A stretch of DNA of 5,055 bases, taken from an uncultured Thermoanaerobacteraceae bacterium. Its GTDB lineage: Bacteria > Bacillota > DSM-12270 > Thermacetogeniales > Thermacetogeniaceae. The position numbers and the translations under genes were made by a program. The stretch covers positions 1-5,055 of the forward strand of contig CALGIY010000364.1 of NCBI GenBank assembly GCA_937914965.1. Reading direction: 5' to 3'. The notes beneath the pieces were generated by a model that was given only the letters and a program-made list of their open reading frames with translations, had not been told where the DNA came from and made no database searches. Below, piece after piece: positions 1-4,807 of this stretch (positions are counted from its first letter, which is position 1; each line of letters opens with the position of its first letter).

Positions 1-344
1 CCCCGCTCAGCTGAAGGAACTCCATCTAAAGCTTTCAGCAGCTTTTTATTATTTGCTTCATCACTTTTACCAGGTCCGGCATAACGGGAAGAGAAAACCC
101 CTGGTGCCCCCTGCAGATAGTCCACTTCCAATCCCGAATCGTCAGCCAAGGCAATTTGCCCAACAGCCGCGGCAGCCCGGGCCTTGATCAGGGCATTCTC
201 TCGAAAGGTCATACCTGTTTCTTGGATTTCGGAAAGATGCGGAAAATCTGCTAAAGAAAGTAATTCCACAGCTAGATCCTGAAGCAGTTCCTGATATTCC
301 GCAATTTTTCCCCTGTTCCGGCTGGCAATTACGATTTTACGCAT
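1..344 (-). CDS. rdgB: RdgB/HAM1-type dITP/XTP pyrophosphatase, 3' end missing
   Basis: Cytosolic nucleotide house-cleaning enzyme that hydrolyses ITP, dITP and XTP to the monophosphate and pyrophosphate, keeping deaminated purines out of DNA and RNA. The first 114 residues are in the window; the family is usually about 200, so the C-terminal part lies beyond the left edge. Visible family motifs are the N-terminal substrate loop ASRNRGK (residues 7-13), [10 protein letters not shown] (46-55), and the catalytic and base-recognition stretch ADDSGLEVD (67-75) followed by [12 protein letters not shown] (79-90). The ATG lies at 344-342 and overlaps the end of rph by 8 nt (ATGCGTAA), so the two are probably translationally coupled; only a weak GGGTGA lies upstream. 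The B. subtilis orthologue ysnA also follows rph. The assignment is secure; only the missing end is unseen. Confidence 0.95.
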   Translation of the reverse strand, partial: MRKIVIASRNRGKIAEYQELLQDLAVELLSLADFPHLSEIQETGMTFRENALIKARAAAAVGQIALADDSGLEVDYLQGAPGVFSSRYAGPGKSDEANNKKLLKALDGVPSAER

Positions 345-1062
345 CAATGTCACCCAGTAATTCTTTCTGAACAGCAATCAACTGCTCGATCCCCCGAGAG
401 GCCAGTCCAAGGAAAGCCTGCAGTTCTTCCATTGTAAAAGGGGTGCCCTCCGCAGTACCTTGTACTTCAACAAAACGACCACTGCCGGTCATCACCACAT
501 TCATATCCACCTCAGCCTGGGAATCTTCCGCAAAACAAAGGTCCGCCAGCAGTTCATCTTGAACCTTCCCCACACTCACCGCAGCCACATAGTCATTCAC
601 AGGTAATCTTTTCAAGTTACCCTGTTCTTTCAGCTTGCGCAGAGCGTCTACCAATGCGACGAAGGACCCGGTGATAGCAGTTGTCCTGGTGCCACCATCC
701 GCCTGGATCACATCGCAGTCAATCCAGATGGTGCGTTCACCCAAACTATTCAAGTCAATAACAGCTCTCAATGATCTCCCGATCAGCCGCTGGATCTCAC
801 TAGACCTCCCACTGACTCGGCCCCGTGTGCTGTCCCGAAGAGTGCGGTTTCCGGTAGACCGGGGCAGCATGCTGTATTCTGCTGTCACCCAACCCCTTCC
901 CGACCCCTTCAAAAAAGGGGGTACCTTGTCCTCTATACTTGCAGAGCAAACAAGTTTGGTATCACCAACTTCGATCAGCACTGATCCTTCAGCATATTTT
1001 AAATAATTACGCTGTATCCTCACCGGACGCAGTTCTTCTATTTTTCTTCCATCAGAGCGCAT
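337..1062 (-). CDS. rph: Ribonuclease PH
   Basis: Phosphorolytic 3'-to-5' exoribonuclease that uses inorganic phosphate to trim nucleotides after the CCA end of tRNA precursors; the family forms a hexameric ring in the cytosol. The 241-residue product has the family's normal length. It opens with the typical MRSDGR. Arg86 and the Gly124-Thr125-Arg126 triplet, within [12 protein letters not shown] (116-127), match the phosphate-binding residues. The [17 protein letters not shown] stretch (179-195) carries the conserved acidic residues Asp180 and Asp186. The ATG at 1062-1060 has a good AGGAG at 1077-1073. The gene sits 90 nt after murI and overlaps rdgB by 8 nt, so it is very likely co-transcribed with both. 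No odd residue is seen in the active site, so it should be functional. Confidence 0.98.
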   Translation of the reverse strand: MRSDGRKIEELRPVRIQRNYLKYAEGSVLIEVGDTKLVCSASIEDKVPPFLKGSGRGWVTAEYSMLPRSTGNRTLRDSTRGRVSGRSSEIQRLIGRSLRAVIDLNSLGERTIWIDCDVIQADGGTRTTAITGSFVALVDALRKLKEQGNLKRLPVNDYVAAVSVGKVQDELLADLCFAEDSQAEVDMNVVMTGSGRFVEVQGTAEGTPFTMEELQAFLGLASRGIEQLIAVQKELLGDIDA

Positions 1063-1152
1063 CTAATACCATCTCCTATAATTTTTATCCTGAATCCCAA
1101 TCGAATTGGAATGCAAATATTCACCAGACCCGGTGACCGTCCCAAAACAGCA
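1063..1152 (-). other. 90-nt murI-rph intercistronic spacer with two small hairpins
   Basis: This gap is long for an otherwise tightly packed operon. On the minus strand it can form a 5-bp hairpin (UCACC/GGUGA, plus-strand arms 1121-1125 and 1132-1136) and a 7-bp hairpin with a UCG loop and one G-U pair (arms 1095-1101 and 1105-1111). Neither is followed by a U-run, so I do not read them as terminators. I see no convincing promoter. The rph Shine-Dalgarno site lies at its downstream end. In B. subtilis this is the position of gerM. Confidence 0.45.
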
Positions 1153-2016
1153 TTAACTGGAAGCTGAGGTCCTCCTTTGCTCGGGCCCCTCTTCCCTTCC
1201 CGCTGAATCCTGACCCTCTTTTTCATTGAGGGAGATCTGCTCTACGGAAAAAGGGAAACTGCCAAGAAATTTCTTCCCAGCGGTGTAAAAAGAGGAGACC
1301 TGACCACTGGCAAAAAAGAGGTGTTCTGGCACTTCTCCTCTATGCCCATTTAAATTCAAAGCCGTAGCCAACTCCCTGACAACCTCGTGGGCTGGGTCTA
1401 CCAGACGAACTGATTCTCCCAGGACATGCCTGATCACCGGAGTCAGGAAGGGGTAATGAGTACAGCCAAAAACCAGGGTATCAATACCCGCATCCTGGAG
1501 GGGCTTGAGATAAGACCTGGCGATCTGGTATGTTTCTTTCCTTTCAATACGCCCATCCTCCACAAGGGGGACAAAAAGAGGGCAAGCTTGGGAAAAAACC
1601 TGTGTTTCAGGATCGCTGGCCAGAAAAGTGCGCTCATAAGCACAGCTCTCTACAGTAGCCTTGGTAGCAATAACACCGACCCTTTTATTTTTTGTTACCT
1701 TGAGAGCAGCACGCACTCCAGGCTCGATCATGCCAATAATGGGAACCGGGAATTTTTCCTGTAGGCAAGGAAGTGACACCGACGAACTTGTATTGCAAGC
1801 TGCGATAACCGCTTTGGTCTTGTGCTGGATAAAAAACTCCACAATATCTATGCCAAAGGCAATTATCTCTTCCGGTTTACGGGACCCATAGGGTAAATGT
1901 ACTGTGTCTCCAAAATAGATGATCTGCTCCTGTGGAAAGTGTTCCCACAGACTTTTTACAACTGTTAAGCCACCCACGCCGGAATCAAAGACTCCAATGG
2001 GTTGCGACATTTCCAA
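1153..2016 (-). CDS. murI: Glutamate racemase
   Basis: Cofactor-independent racemase that interconverts L- and D-glutamate and supplies D-glutamate to MurD for peptidoglycan synthesis. The N-terminal IGVFDSGVGGLTV (residues 7-19) and FGDTVHLPYGSR (35-46) are family signatures. The two catalytic cysteines are Cys74 in AACNTSS and Cys185 in GCTHYP, the latter with His187. Residues are numbered from a TTG start at 2016-2014, which has GGAGATGA (2030-2023) at good spacing. An ATG two codons downstream, at 2010-2008, is the alternative, but it lies 12 nt from that site. At 287 residues the protein is somewhat longer than the usual 255-275; the excess is a hydrophilic tail after about residue 262, rich in Glu, Gly, Arg and Ser. 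It starts 16 nt after the UPF0316 stop, with its ribosome site inside that gap, which suggests coupling. B. subtilis calls the equivalent racE. Confidence 0.97.
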   Translation of the reverse strand: MEMSQPIGVFDSGVGGLTVVKSLWEHFPQEQIIYFGDTVHLPYGSRKPEEIIAFGIDIVEFFIQHKTKAVIAACNTSSSVSLPCLQEKFPVPIIGMIEPGVRAALKVTKNKRVGVIATKATVESCAYERTFLASDPETQVFSQACPLFVPLVEDGRIERKETYQIARSYLKPLQDAGIDTLVFGCTHYPFLTPVIRHVLGESVRLVDPAHEVVRELATALNLNGHRGEVPEHLFFASGQVSSFYTAGKKFLGSFPFSVEQISLNEKEGQDSAGREEGPEQRRTSASS

Positions 2017-2022
2017 TGACTT

Positions 2023-2030
2023 TCATCTCC
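2023..2030 (-). promoter_or_regulatory. Shine-Dalgarno site favouring the murI TTG start
   Basis: GGAGATGA matches the anti-Shine-Dalgarno partner GGAGGTGA with one mismatch. It ends 6 nt before the TTG at 2016 but 12 nt before the ATG at 2010, so it favours the TTG. It begins 2 nt after the stop codon of the preceding gene. Confidence 0.6.
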
Positions 2031-2032
2031 AT

Positions 2033-2557
2033 TCATTTAGCTTTTCCGCGACCAAAAACTCCCCCGCGTCTCCCCCGGGCCTCACTTAAAGAAATAAAAG
2101 GGTTCTCCACATATTTATTGACCAGGCTGAGCAAATTATCGCGATCCCGCCTTTTGATGACCACATTCACAACCTGGTGCTTGCCTTCAATTCCATCCCC
2201 TTCCCAGACTGTTACCCCAAAACCAGCTTCACGTAGTTTATCGACAACTTGGGTAGGATATTCTTTAGGTATGACCTGGGCAATAATGTAGCCCAACGCA
2301 ATCTTATCCTCTAGAAAGGCACCAAGAACATTGCCACAGGCAAAACCGGCAGCATAAAAAAAGAAACTCCATACACTATTAAGATTCTGAAATACTTGGT
2401 TGAGGGCCACTATATAAATGAGGGCCTCAAAAAAGCCAATTCCCCCTGCTTCCCAAGGACGACCCCTCACCAGGAAGAGCGTGCGGACAGTAGCCATCGA
2501 CATGTCAGCAACTCGAGCAATAAAGATAAGCAGCCAACCGAGCCAAAGAGATGCCAT
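2033..2557 (-). CDS. UPF0316 membrane protein (DUF5698 + DUF2179), YebE-like
   Basis: Function unknown. The 174-residue product has three likely membrane segments (about residues 3-22, 37-56 and 62-82), matching the DUF5698 part of UPF0316 proteins such as B. subtilis YebE. A soluble DUF2179 domain follows (about 94-155), with the typical REAGFGVTVWEGDGIEGK (109-126). The C-terminus is basic and Gly/Arg-rich (161-174). The reading frame extends upstream to a TTG at 2575, but GAGGTGAT at 2569-2562 lies inside that extension and 4 nt before the ATG at 2557, so the ATG is the better start. The gene is first in the operon and lies 16 nt before murI. DUF2179 also occurs at the C-terminus of YitT-type membrane proteins, so a ligand-sensing or regulatory role is possible, but nothing here proves it. 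Confidence 0.9.
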   Translation of the reverse strand: MASLWLGWLLIFIARVADMSMATVRTLFLVRGRPWEAGGIGFFEALIYIVALNQVFQNLNSVWSFFFYAAGFACGNVLGAFLEDKIALGYIIAQVIPKEYPTQVVDKLREAGFGVTVWEGDGIEGKHQVVNVVIKRRDRDNLLSLVNKYVENPFISLSEARGRRGGVFGRGKAK

Positions 2558-2561
2558 CACT

Positions 2562-2569
2562 ATCACCTC
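2562..2569 (-). promoter_or_regulatory. Shine-Dalgarno site deciding the UPF0316 start
   Basis: GAGGTGAT is an uninterrupted match to the 16S 3' end and stands 4 nt before the ATG at 2557. It lies inside the longer TTG-initiated frame (from 2575), so it argues against that longer start. Confidence 0.75.
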
Positions 2570-2599
2570 ACACAATACTTTAGGAGAAAATTCACGTAA

Positions 2600-2608
2600 A
2601 TTATATCA
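2600..2608 (-). promoter_or_regulatory. Extended -10 promoter of the UPF0316-murI-rph-rdgB operon
   Basis: The minus strand reads TGATATAAT: a perfect TATAAT (2605-2600) with the TG extension one base upstream (2608-2607). No good TTGACA-like box lies 16-18 nt upstream, which suits an extended -10 type. Transcription would start near 2593 and leave a leader of roughly 35 nt before the ATG at 2557. This is the only strong minus-strand promoter I see for the operon. Confidence 0.6.
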
Positions 2609-2635
2609 TATACAATCTGAGATTAATTGAGTAAA

Positions 2636-2668
2636 TTGGCCACATTATGGATATCTGCCAGTGACCAA
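2636..2668 (-). other. Stem-loop in the divergent intergenic region
   Basis: The arms TTGGTCAC (2668-2661) and GTGGCCAA (2643-2636) form an 8-bp stem on the minus-strand RNA with one G-U pair; the plus-strand RNA would have a C-A mismatch at that position. The 17-nt loop can form a further 3-bp TGG/CCA pairing. No U-run follows. The role is unknown; it could be a leader structure if transcription starts from the upstream TATAAT at 2717-2712. Confidence 0.3.
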
Positions 2669-2691
2669 CGTGTAGCACCTGATTATCAAAG

Positions 2692-2721
2692 TTGAACCAA
2701 GCCTTCTGATCATTATATAAT
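2692..2721 (+). promoter_or_regulatory. Candidate sigma-A promoter for the transporter gene
   Basis: TTGAAC (2692-2697) and a perfect TATAAT (2716-2721) are 18 nt apart. Transcription would start near 2728 and give a leader of about 290 nt before the ATG at 3018. A weaker pair, TTGCAA (2881-2886) and CATAAC (2903-2908) with a 16-nt spacer, would give a leader of about 100 nt. Either could be the real promoter. Confidence 0.4.
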
Positions 2722-2938
2722 TTACCCAAACAATAATTAACTACGCAGTTCACCTCATTGATACCTTCCTGGCATCTTATCACAATTTTGTTTTTTCGCC
2801 TCTAATAACCTTATTCAATGCCATTAACCGCTAATCATCACCTAGTGTGAATTTTTTCCGTATCTTTTTATGTTTTAAATTTGCAAGGTGAATCATAAAT
2901 TTCATAACAGGGACATTTTTTCTAAGATTAAGAACACG

Positions 2939-2973
2939 CTTGGGCAAGGGAGGTGGGCTATGGTTTTCCCAAG
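2939..2973 (+). promoter_or_regulatory. Stem-loop holding an extra Shine-Dalgarno site, transporter leader
   Basis: CTTGGG (2939-2944) and CCCAAG (2968-2973) are perfect complements enclosing a 23-nt loop. The loop contains GGGAGGTGG (2948-2956) and an ATG at 2960, so a ribosome site with its start codon is exposed in a hairpin loop about 50 nt before the real gene start. It matches no riboswitch class I know. Confidence 0.35.
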
Positions 2974-2983
2974 TTGCTGCTAA
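2960..2983 (+). CDS. Candidate 7-codon leader peptide upstream of the transporter
   Basis: A short frame MVFPSCC ends in TAA at 2981-2983. Its ATG is preceded by AAGGGAGGTGG (2946-2956), as strong a ribosome site as those of the real genes in this window. It is out of frame with the transporter gene and stops 34 nt before its ATG. Translation of it could influence folding of the leader or ribosome loading downstream. Frames this short arise easily by chance, so the ribosome site and the surrounding hairpin are the only support. Confidence 0.25.
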   Translation: MVFPSCC

Positions 2984-3003
2984 TAGGCGAACAAGTAAAC
3001 ACG

Positions 3004-3013
3004 AAGGAGGTGA
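3004..3013 (+). promoter_or_regulatory. Shine-Dalgarno site deciding the transporter start
   Basis: AAGGAGGTGA is a perfect ten-base match to the 16S 3' end, 4 nt before the ATG at 3018. The same frame is open back to a TTG at 2940, but that start would place this site inside the coding sequence and add 26 residues with no family resemblance. Confidence 0.85.
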
Positions 3014-3017
3014 CATT

Positions 3018-3629
3018 ATGTTGCCGGAAGATAAGATTAATGCTGAAGTAAGCCAGATCAAGGCTACTGCAGATCCATCCCCTCTAGGCTTAGGTGGGTT
3101 TGCATTAACCACCTTTGTTCTCAGCATAGGCAACGCCCAGTTAATCCCACTTGCCGCTAAACCTGCTTTCCTCGGTCTTGCCTTCTTCTACGGCGGGCTT
3201 GCCCAACTGCTGGCCGGCATGCAAGAATTCAAGAAAAACAATGTTTTTGGGGCCACAGCCTTCTCCACTTACGGAGCCTTCTGGCTTTCTCTGGCAACCC
3301 TTGTACTACTAGAGTCCCTTGGTGCGATCAATTGGGATGGTCACGGCGGAACAGCACTTGGTGTCTTCCTGCTCGGATTCACCATCTTTAACACCTACAT
3401 GTGGTTGGCCTCGTTTGGAACTAGTGCTGCAGTCTGTGGAGTCTTTACCACCTTGGAAATCACATTTATATTACTCGTCCTGGCGGAATTCGGCATTATC
3501 TCCTCTGTCTACGGTGGTTTTATGGGTATCATTACAGCTGCAATCGCCTGGTATGCCTCAGCAGCAGGAGTTATGAATTCGGTTTACAAGCGAACGATAC
3601 TACCGGTCTTCCCTCTTGAGAAAAAGTAA
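3018..3629 (+). CDS. Acetate/succinate transporter, SatP/YaaH (GPR1/FUN34) family
   Basis: Inner-membrane carrier or channel for acetate and related short carboxylates; E. coli SatP forms hexamers with six membrane helices per subunit. The 203-residue product shows six hydrophobic segments (about 26-46, 50-70, 82-101, 112-131, 136-158 and 162-186). The family signature near the N-terminus reads DPSPLGL (19-25), with Asp where NPAPLGL has Asn. FYGGLAQLLAGMQEF (57-71) and FGATAFSTYGAFWLS (77-91) are also characteristic; Gln69 replaces the Trp usual in GMWEF. The start is set by a perfect ribosome site. This is the only plus-strand gene: it diverges from the murI operon, converges with the GerMN gene, and has its own terminator, so it is probably monocistronic. 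Substrate direction cannot be read from sequence; uptake or export of acetate are both plausible in an anaerobe. Confidence 0.95.
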   Translation: MLPEDKINAEVSQIKATADPSPLGLGGFALTTFVLSIGNAQLIPLAAKPAFLGLAFFYGGLAQLLAGMQEFKKNNVFGATAFSTYGAFWLSLATLVLLESLGAINWDGHGGTALGVFLLGFTIFNTYMWLASFGTSAAVCGVFTTLEITFILLVLAEFGIISSVYGGFMGIITAAIAWYASAAGVMNSVYKRTILPVFPLEKK

Positions 3630-3640
3630 TCGGCAAATAA

Positions 3641-3670
3641 AAAGAACCGGCCCGTTTACGGCCGGTTTTT
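3641..3670. terminator. Bidirectional intrinsic terminator between convergent genes
   Basis: AACCGGCC (3645-3652) and GGCCGGTT (3660-3667) form a perfect 8-bp GC-rich stem with a 7-nt loop. The plus strand continues TTTTTCTT, which ends the transporter transcript. Read on the minus strand the same stem is followed by CTTTTTATTT, so it should also end the GerMN transcript. It lies 15 nt past the transporter stop and 41 nt past the GerMN stop. Confidence 0.9.
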
Positions 3671-3711
3671 CTTACCTAAACTTTCTCTTAAACGATTGGG
3701 GGTGTAGTTTA

Positions 3712-4347
3712 CTAGCCTTTTACAAAGGTCAGGTTGCGCAGCAAAGGCATGTCCACTGGAATGTGTCCTGCAAATGTCTTGTTCGCCTTGCCATCTACCA
3801 AAATTTGAACCTTTTGCACTGTTGAAAATTCGGTCAGGGTATTGACAATAGCATAAACAGCCAAGGCCTCATCTTTGGGGTCACCCCCGGTAATTTTCGT
3901 GGCATCCAGGTTCAGATCGACAACACAAGTCCCATCAGGCTTGACATTGAGATCTTTTACCTCAGCACCTGCTGGAAGAGCGGGCTTGAGATCTCCTTCT
4001 GCTTTACCCTGTAATAGCGCATCCAATGTTGCCCTGGCAATCCCGGTTACTTTCGGAATCTCCTGGGTTACAGGAACCAGGCAGCGGGTTTCTTGATCCT
4101 TAAAATAAAGCGTCACTTTTGTCATTTCTTGCTCCGGAGGAAGAACTACATCCTCATCCCCGAGATCTGGTAAACCATCCTCAATACCCGGGGTTTTGGC
4201 CTGTTTGTTAGCCCCCAACCTTTCAGTGAGACTACAGCCTCCAACCAGCAAAAAAGCCGCTGTCAATACCGCTAGGACCAGCAAATAAAAGTTTCTCCCG
4301 CGCCTCTCATTCTCTTTCTCTTCCAGCAGTTTGAAATCCCATGACAT
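3712..4347 (-). CDS. GerMN-domain lipoprotein (GerM-like)
   Basis: Probable membrane-anchored lipoprotein on the outer face of the cell or in the forespore envelope. The 211-residue product has a 20-residue charged N-terminus, a hydrophobic stretch (21-35) and a lipobox-like VGGC with Cys38 as the likely lipidated residue. A low-complexity acidic linker follows (about 50-72), then one GerMN domain (about 76-198) with typical segments ATLDALLQG (106-114) and ALAVYAIVNTLTEF (161-174). B. subtilis GerM carries two GerMN domains and is needed for normal sporulation and germination; this protein has one and is shorter, so identical function is not assured. The ATG at 4347 has a strong AGGGAGGTGG (4363-4354). 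It appears monocistronic, between the DUF503 terminator and the bidirectional terminator. GerMN also occurs in LpqB-type and other secreted proteins, so a general envelope role is the alternative. Confidence 0.9.
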   Translation of the reverse strand: MSWDFKLLEEKENERRGRNFYLLVLAVLTAAFLLVGGCSLTERLGANKQAKTPGIEDGLPDLGDEDVVLPPEQEMTKVTLYFKDQETRCLVPVTQEIPKVTGIARATLDALLQGKAEGDLKPALPAGAEVKDLNVKPDGTCVVDLNLDATKITGGDPKDEALAVYAIVNTLTEFSTVQKVQILVDGKANKTFAGHIPVDMPLLRNLTFVKG

Positions 4348-4387
4348 TTAATACCACCTCCCTTTTTTTGGTGATGATTCCTTATTA

Positions 4388-4416
4388 AACCTATGAAGGG
4401 AAGGGGTATTTTATTC
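4388..4416 (-). promoter_or_regulatory. Candidate sigma-E-like sporulation promoter for the GerMN gene
   Basis: GAATAAA (4416-4410) and CATAGGTT (4395-4388) are separated by 14 nt. They resemble the B. subtilis sigma-E boxes KMATATT and CATACANT, matching 5 of 7 and 6 of 8 positions counting the N. No good sigma-A pair is seen in the same 80-nt gap. Transcription would start near 4380, about 33 nt before the ATG. Such boxes are AT-rich and can occur by chance. Confidence 0.35.
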
Positions 4417-4429
4417 CATTCAATAAATA

Positions 4430-4455
4430 AACCGGTAGAAGTTTTTCTACCGGTT
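4430..4455 (-). terminator. Intrinsic terminator after the DUF503 gene
   Basis: The arms 4430-4440 and 4445-4455 (AACCGGTAGAA / TTCTACCGGTT) form a perfect 11-bp stem with a 4-nt loop. On the minus strand it is followed by TATTTATT, a broken U-tract. It starts 15 nt past the DUF503 stop and separates that gene from the GerMN gene. Confidence 0.75.
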
Positions 4456-4470
4456 GTTATAAGCAAAAAA

Positions 4471-4752
4471 TTAAAACATTTCGATTTGGTAATCAAGCAC
4501 TTGTGGCTGCGCTTGTTTTTCAATAAACTTGATCACCCCATTCAATACCTGGTAAGTGTGCCGTTTTTCGTTGGAAACACAGGTAAAAGCGATCGTAGAT
4601 CGCTGCCATATATCAAGTTGGCCAACCTCGGCAATGGACACATTATGGTGTGCCTTCACTTGGTCGATCATGCTCTTCAAAACTCTTCTCTTATCCTTCA
4701 AAGAATTGGAATCTGCAATTAAAAGCTCCATTGTACAAAGTCCCACTACCAT
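4471..4752 (-). CDS. DUF503 family protein (YlxP-like)
   Basis: Small cytosolic protein of unknown biochemical role; B. subtilis YlxP is encoded between infB and rbfA and is often presumed to act in ribosome or RNA function. The 93-residue product has the family's normal size and motifs: VGLCTMELLIADSNSLKDKR (residues 3-22) and NVSIAEVGQLDIWQR (36-50), followed by a C-terminal alpha/beta half. The frame is open further upstream, to 4899, but that extension overlaps the preceding gene and has no family resemblance. The ATG at 4752-4750 is supported by AGGTGG (4767-4762) with 9-nt spacing. It lies 55 nt after the universal stress protein gene with no clear terminator between, so the two may be co-transcribed. 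A strong hairpin ends it. None of the usual translation-factor neighbours is visible. Confidence 0.9.
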   Translation of the reverse strand: MVVGLCTMELLIADSNSLKDKRRVLKSMIDQVKAHHNVSIAEVGQLDIWQRSTIAFTCVSNEKRHTYQVLNGVIKFIEKQAQPQVLDYQIEMF

Positions 4753-4775
4753 AACATCTACCCACCTGCCGATCT

Positions 4776-4805
4776 CTGGAACTTTTTCACTGCCCTTAGT
4801 TCCAG
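4776..4805 (-). other. Stem-loop between the stress-protein and DUF503 genes
   Basis: CTGGAAC and GTTCCAG (4776-4782 and 4799-4805) pair over 7 bp around a 16-nt loop. No U-run follows on the minus strand, so it is unlikely to terminate transcription; it may be an intercistronic structure or chance. Confidence 0.3.
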
Positions 4806-4807
4806 GA

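Larger units (their letters stand above)
2558..3017. other. 460-nt divergent intergenic region
   Basis: The region separates the leftward operon from the rightward transporter gene and is visibly AT-richer than the flanking genes. It holds the operon promoter at 2600-2608, a palindromic ATTATATAAT at 2712-2721 that supplies a -10 on either strand, a hairpin at 2636-2668, and the transporter leader at 2939-2973. A GTG-initiated minus-strand frame of 60 codons (2783-2601) lacks a well-spaced ribosome site and a recognisable sequence, so I do not call it a gene. I recognise no tRNA, known riboswitch class or transposon end. Confidence 0.6.

Noticed and set aside
635..1006. Plus-strand frame of 123 codons
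   Set aside because: It is antisense to rph, whose product is unmistakable, and its translation looks like a shadow frame.
1038..1226. Minus-strand frame of 62 codons spanning the murI end and the murI-rph gap
   Set aside because: It overlaps the 3' end of murI and the start of rph in another frame, has no family resemblance, and no sign of a decayed GerMN domain, so it is not a gerM remnant.
1426..2291. Several plus-strand frames opposite murI and the UPF0316 gene
   Set aside because: All are antisense to well-supported genes, and their translations show no domain pattern.
2837..2856. Weak TCAC/GTGA hairpin followed by a T-run on the plus strand
   Set aside because: A 4-bp AT-containing stem is too weak to call an attenuator or terminator.
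2940..3017. 26-residue N-terminal extension of the transporter from a TTG
   Set aside because: It would bury a perfect ribosome site inside the gene, and the added residues do not resemble the family.
2831..3133. Minus-strand frame of 100 codons across the transporter start
   Set aside because: It is antisense to the transporter's ribosome site and N-terminal coding region, has no recognisable sequence, and is best explained as a shadow.
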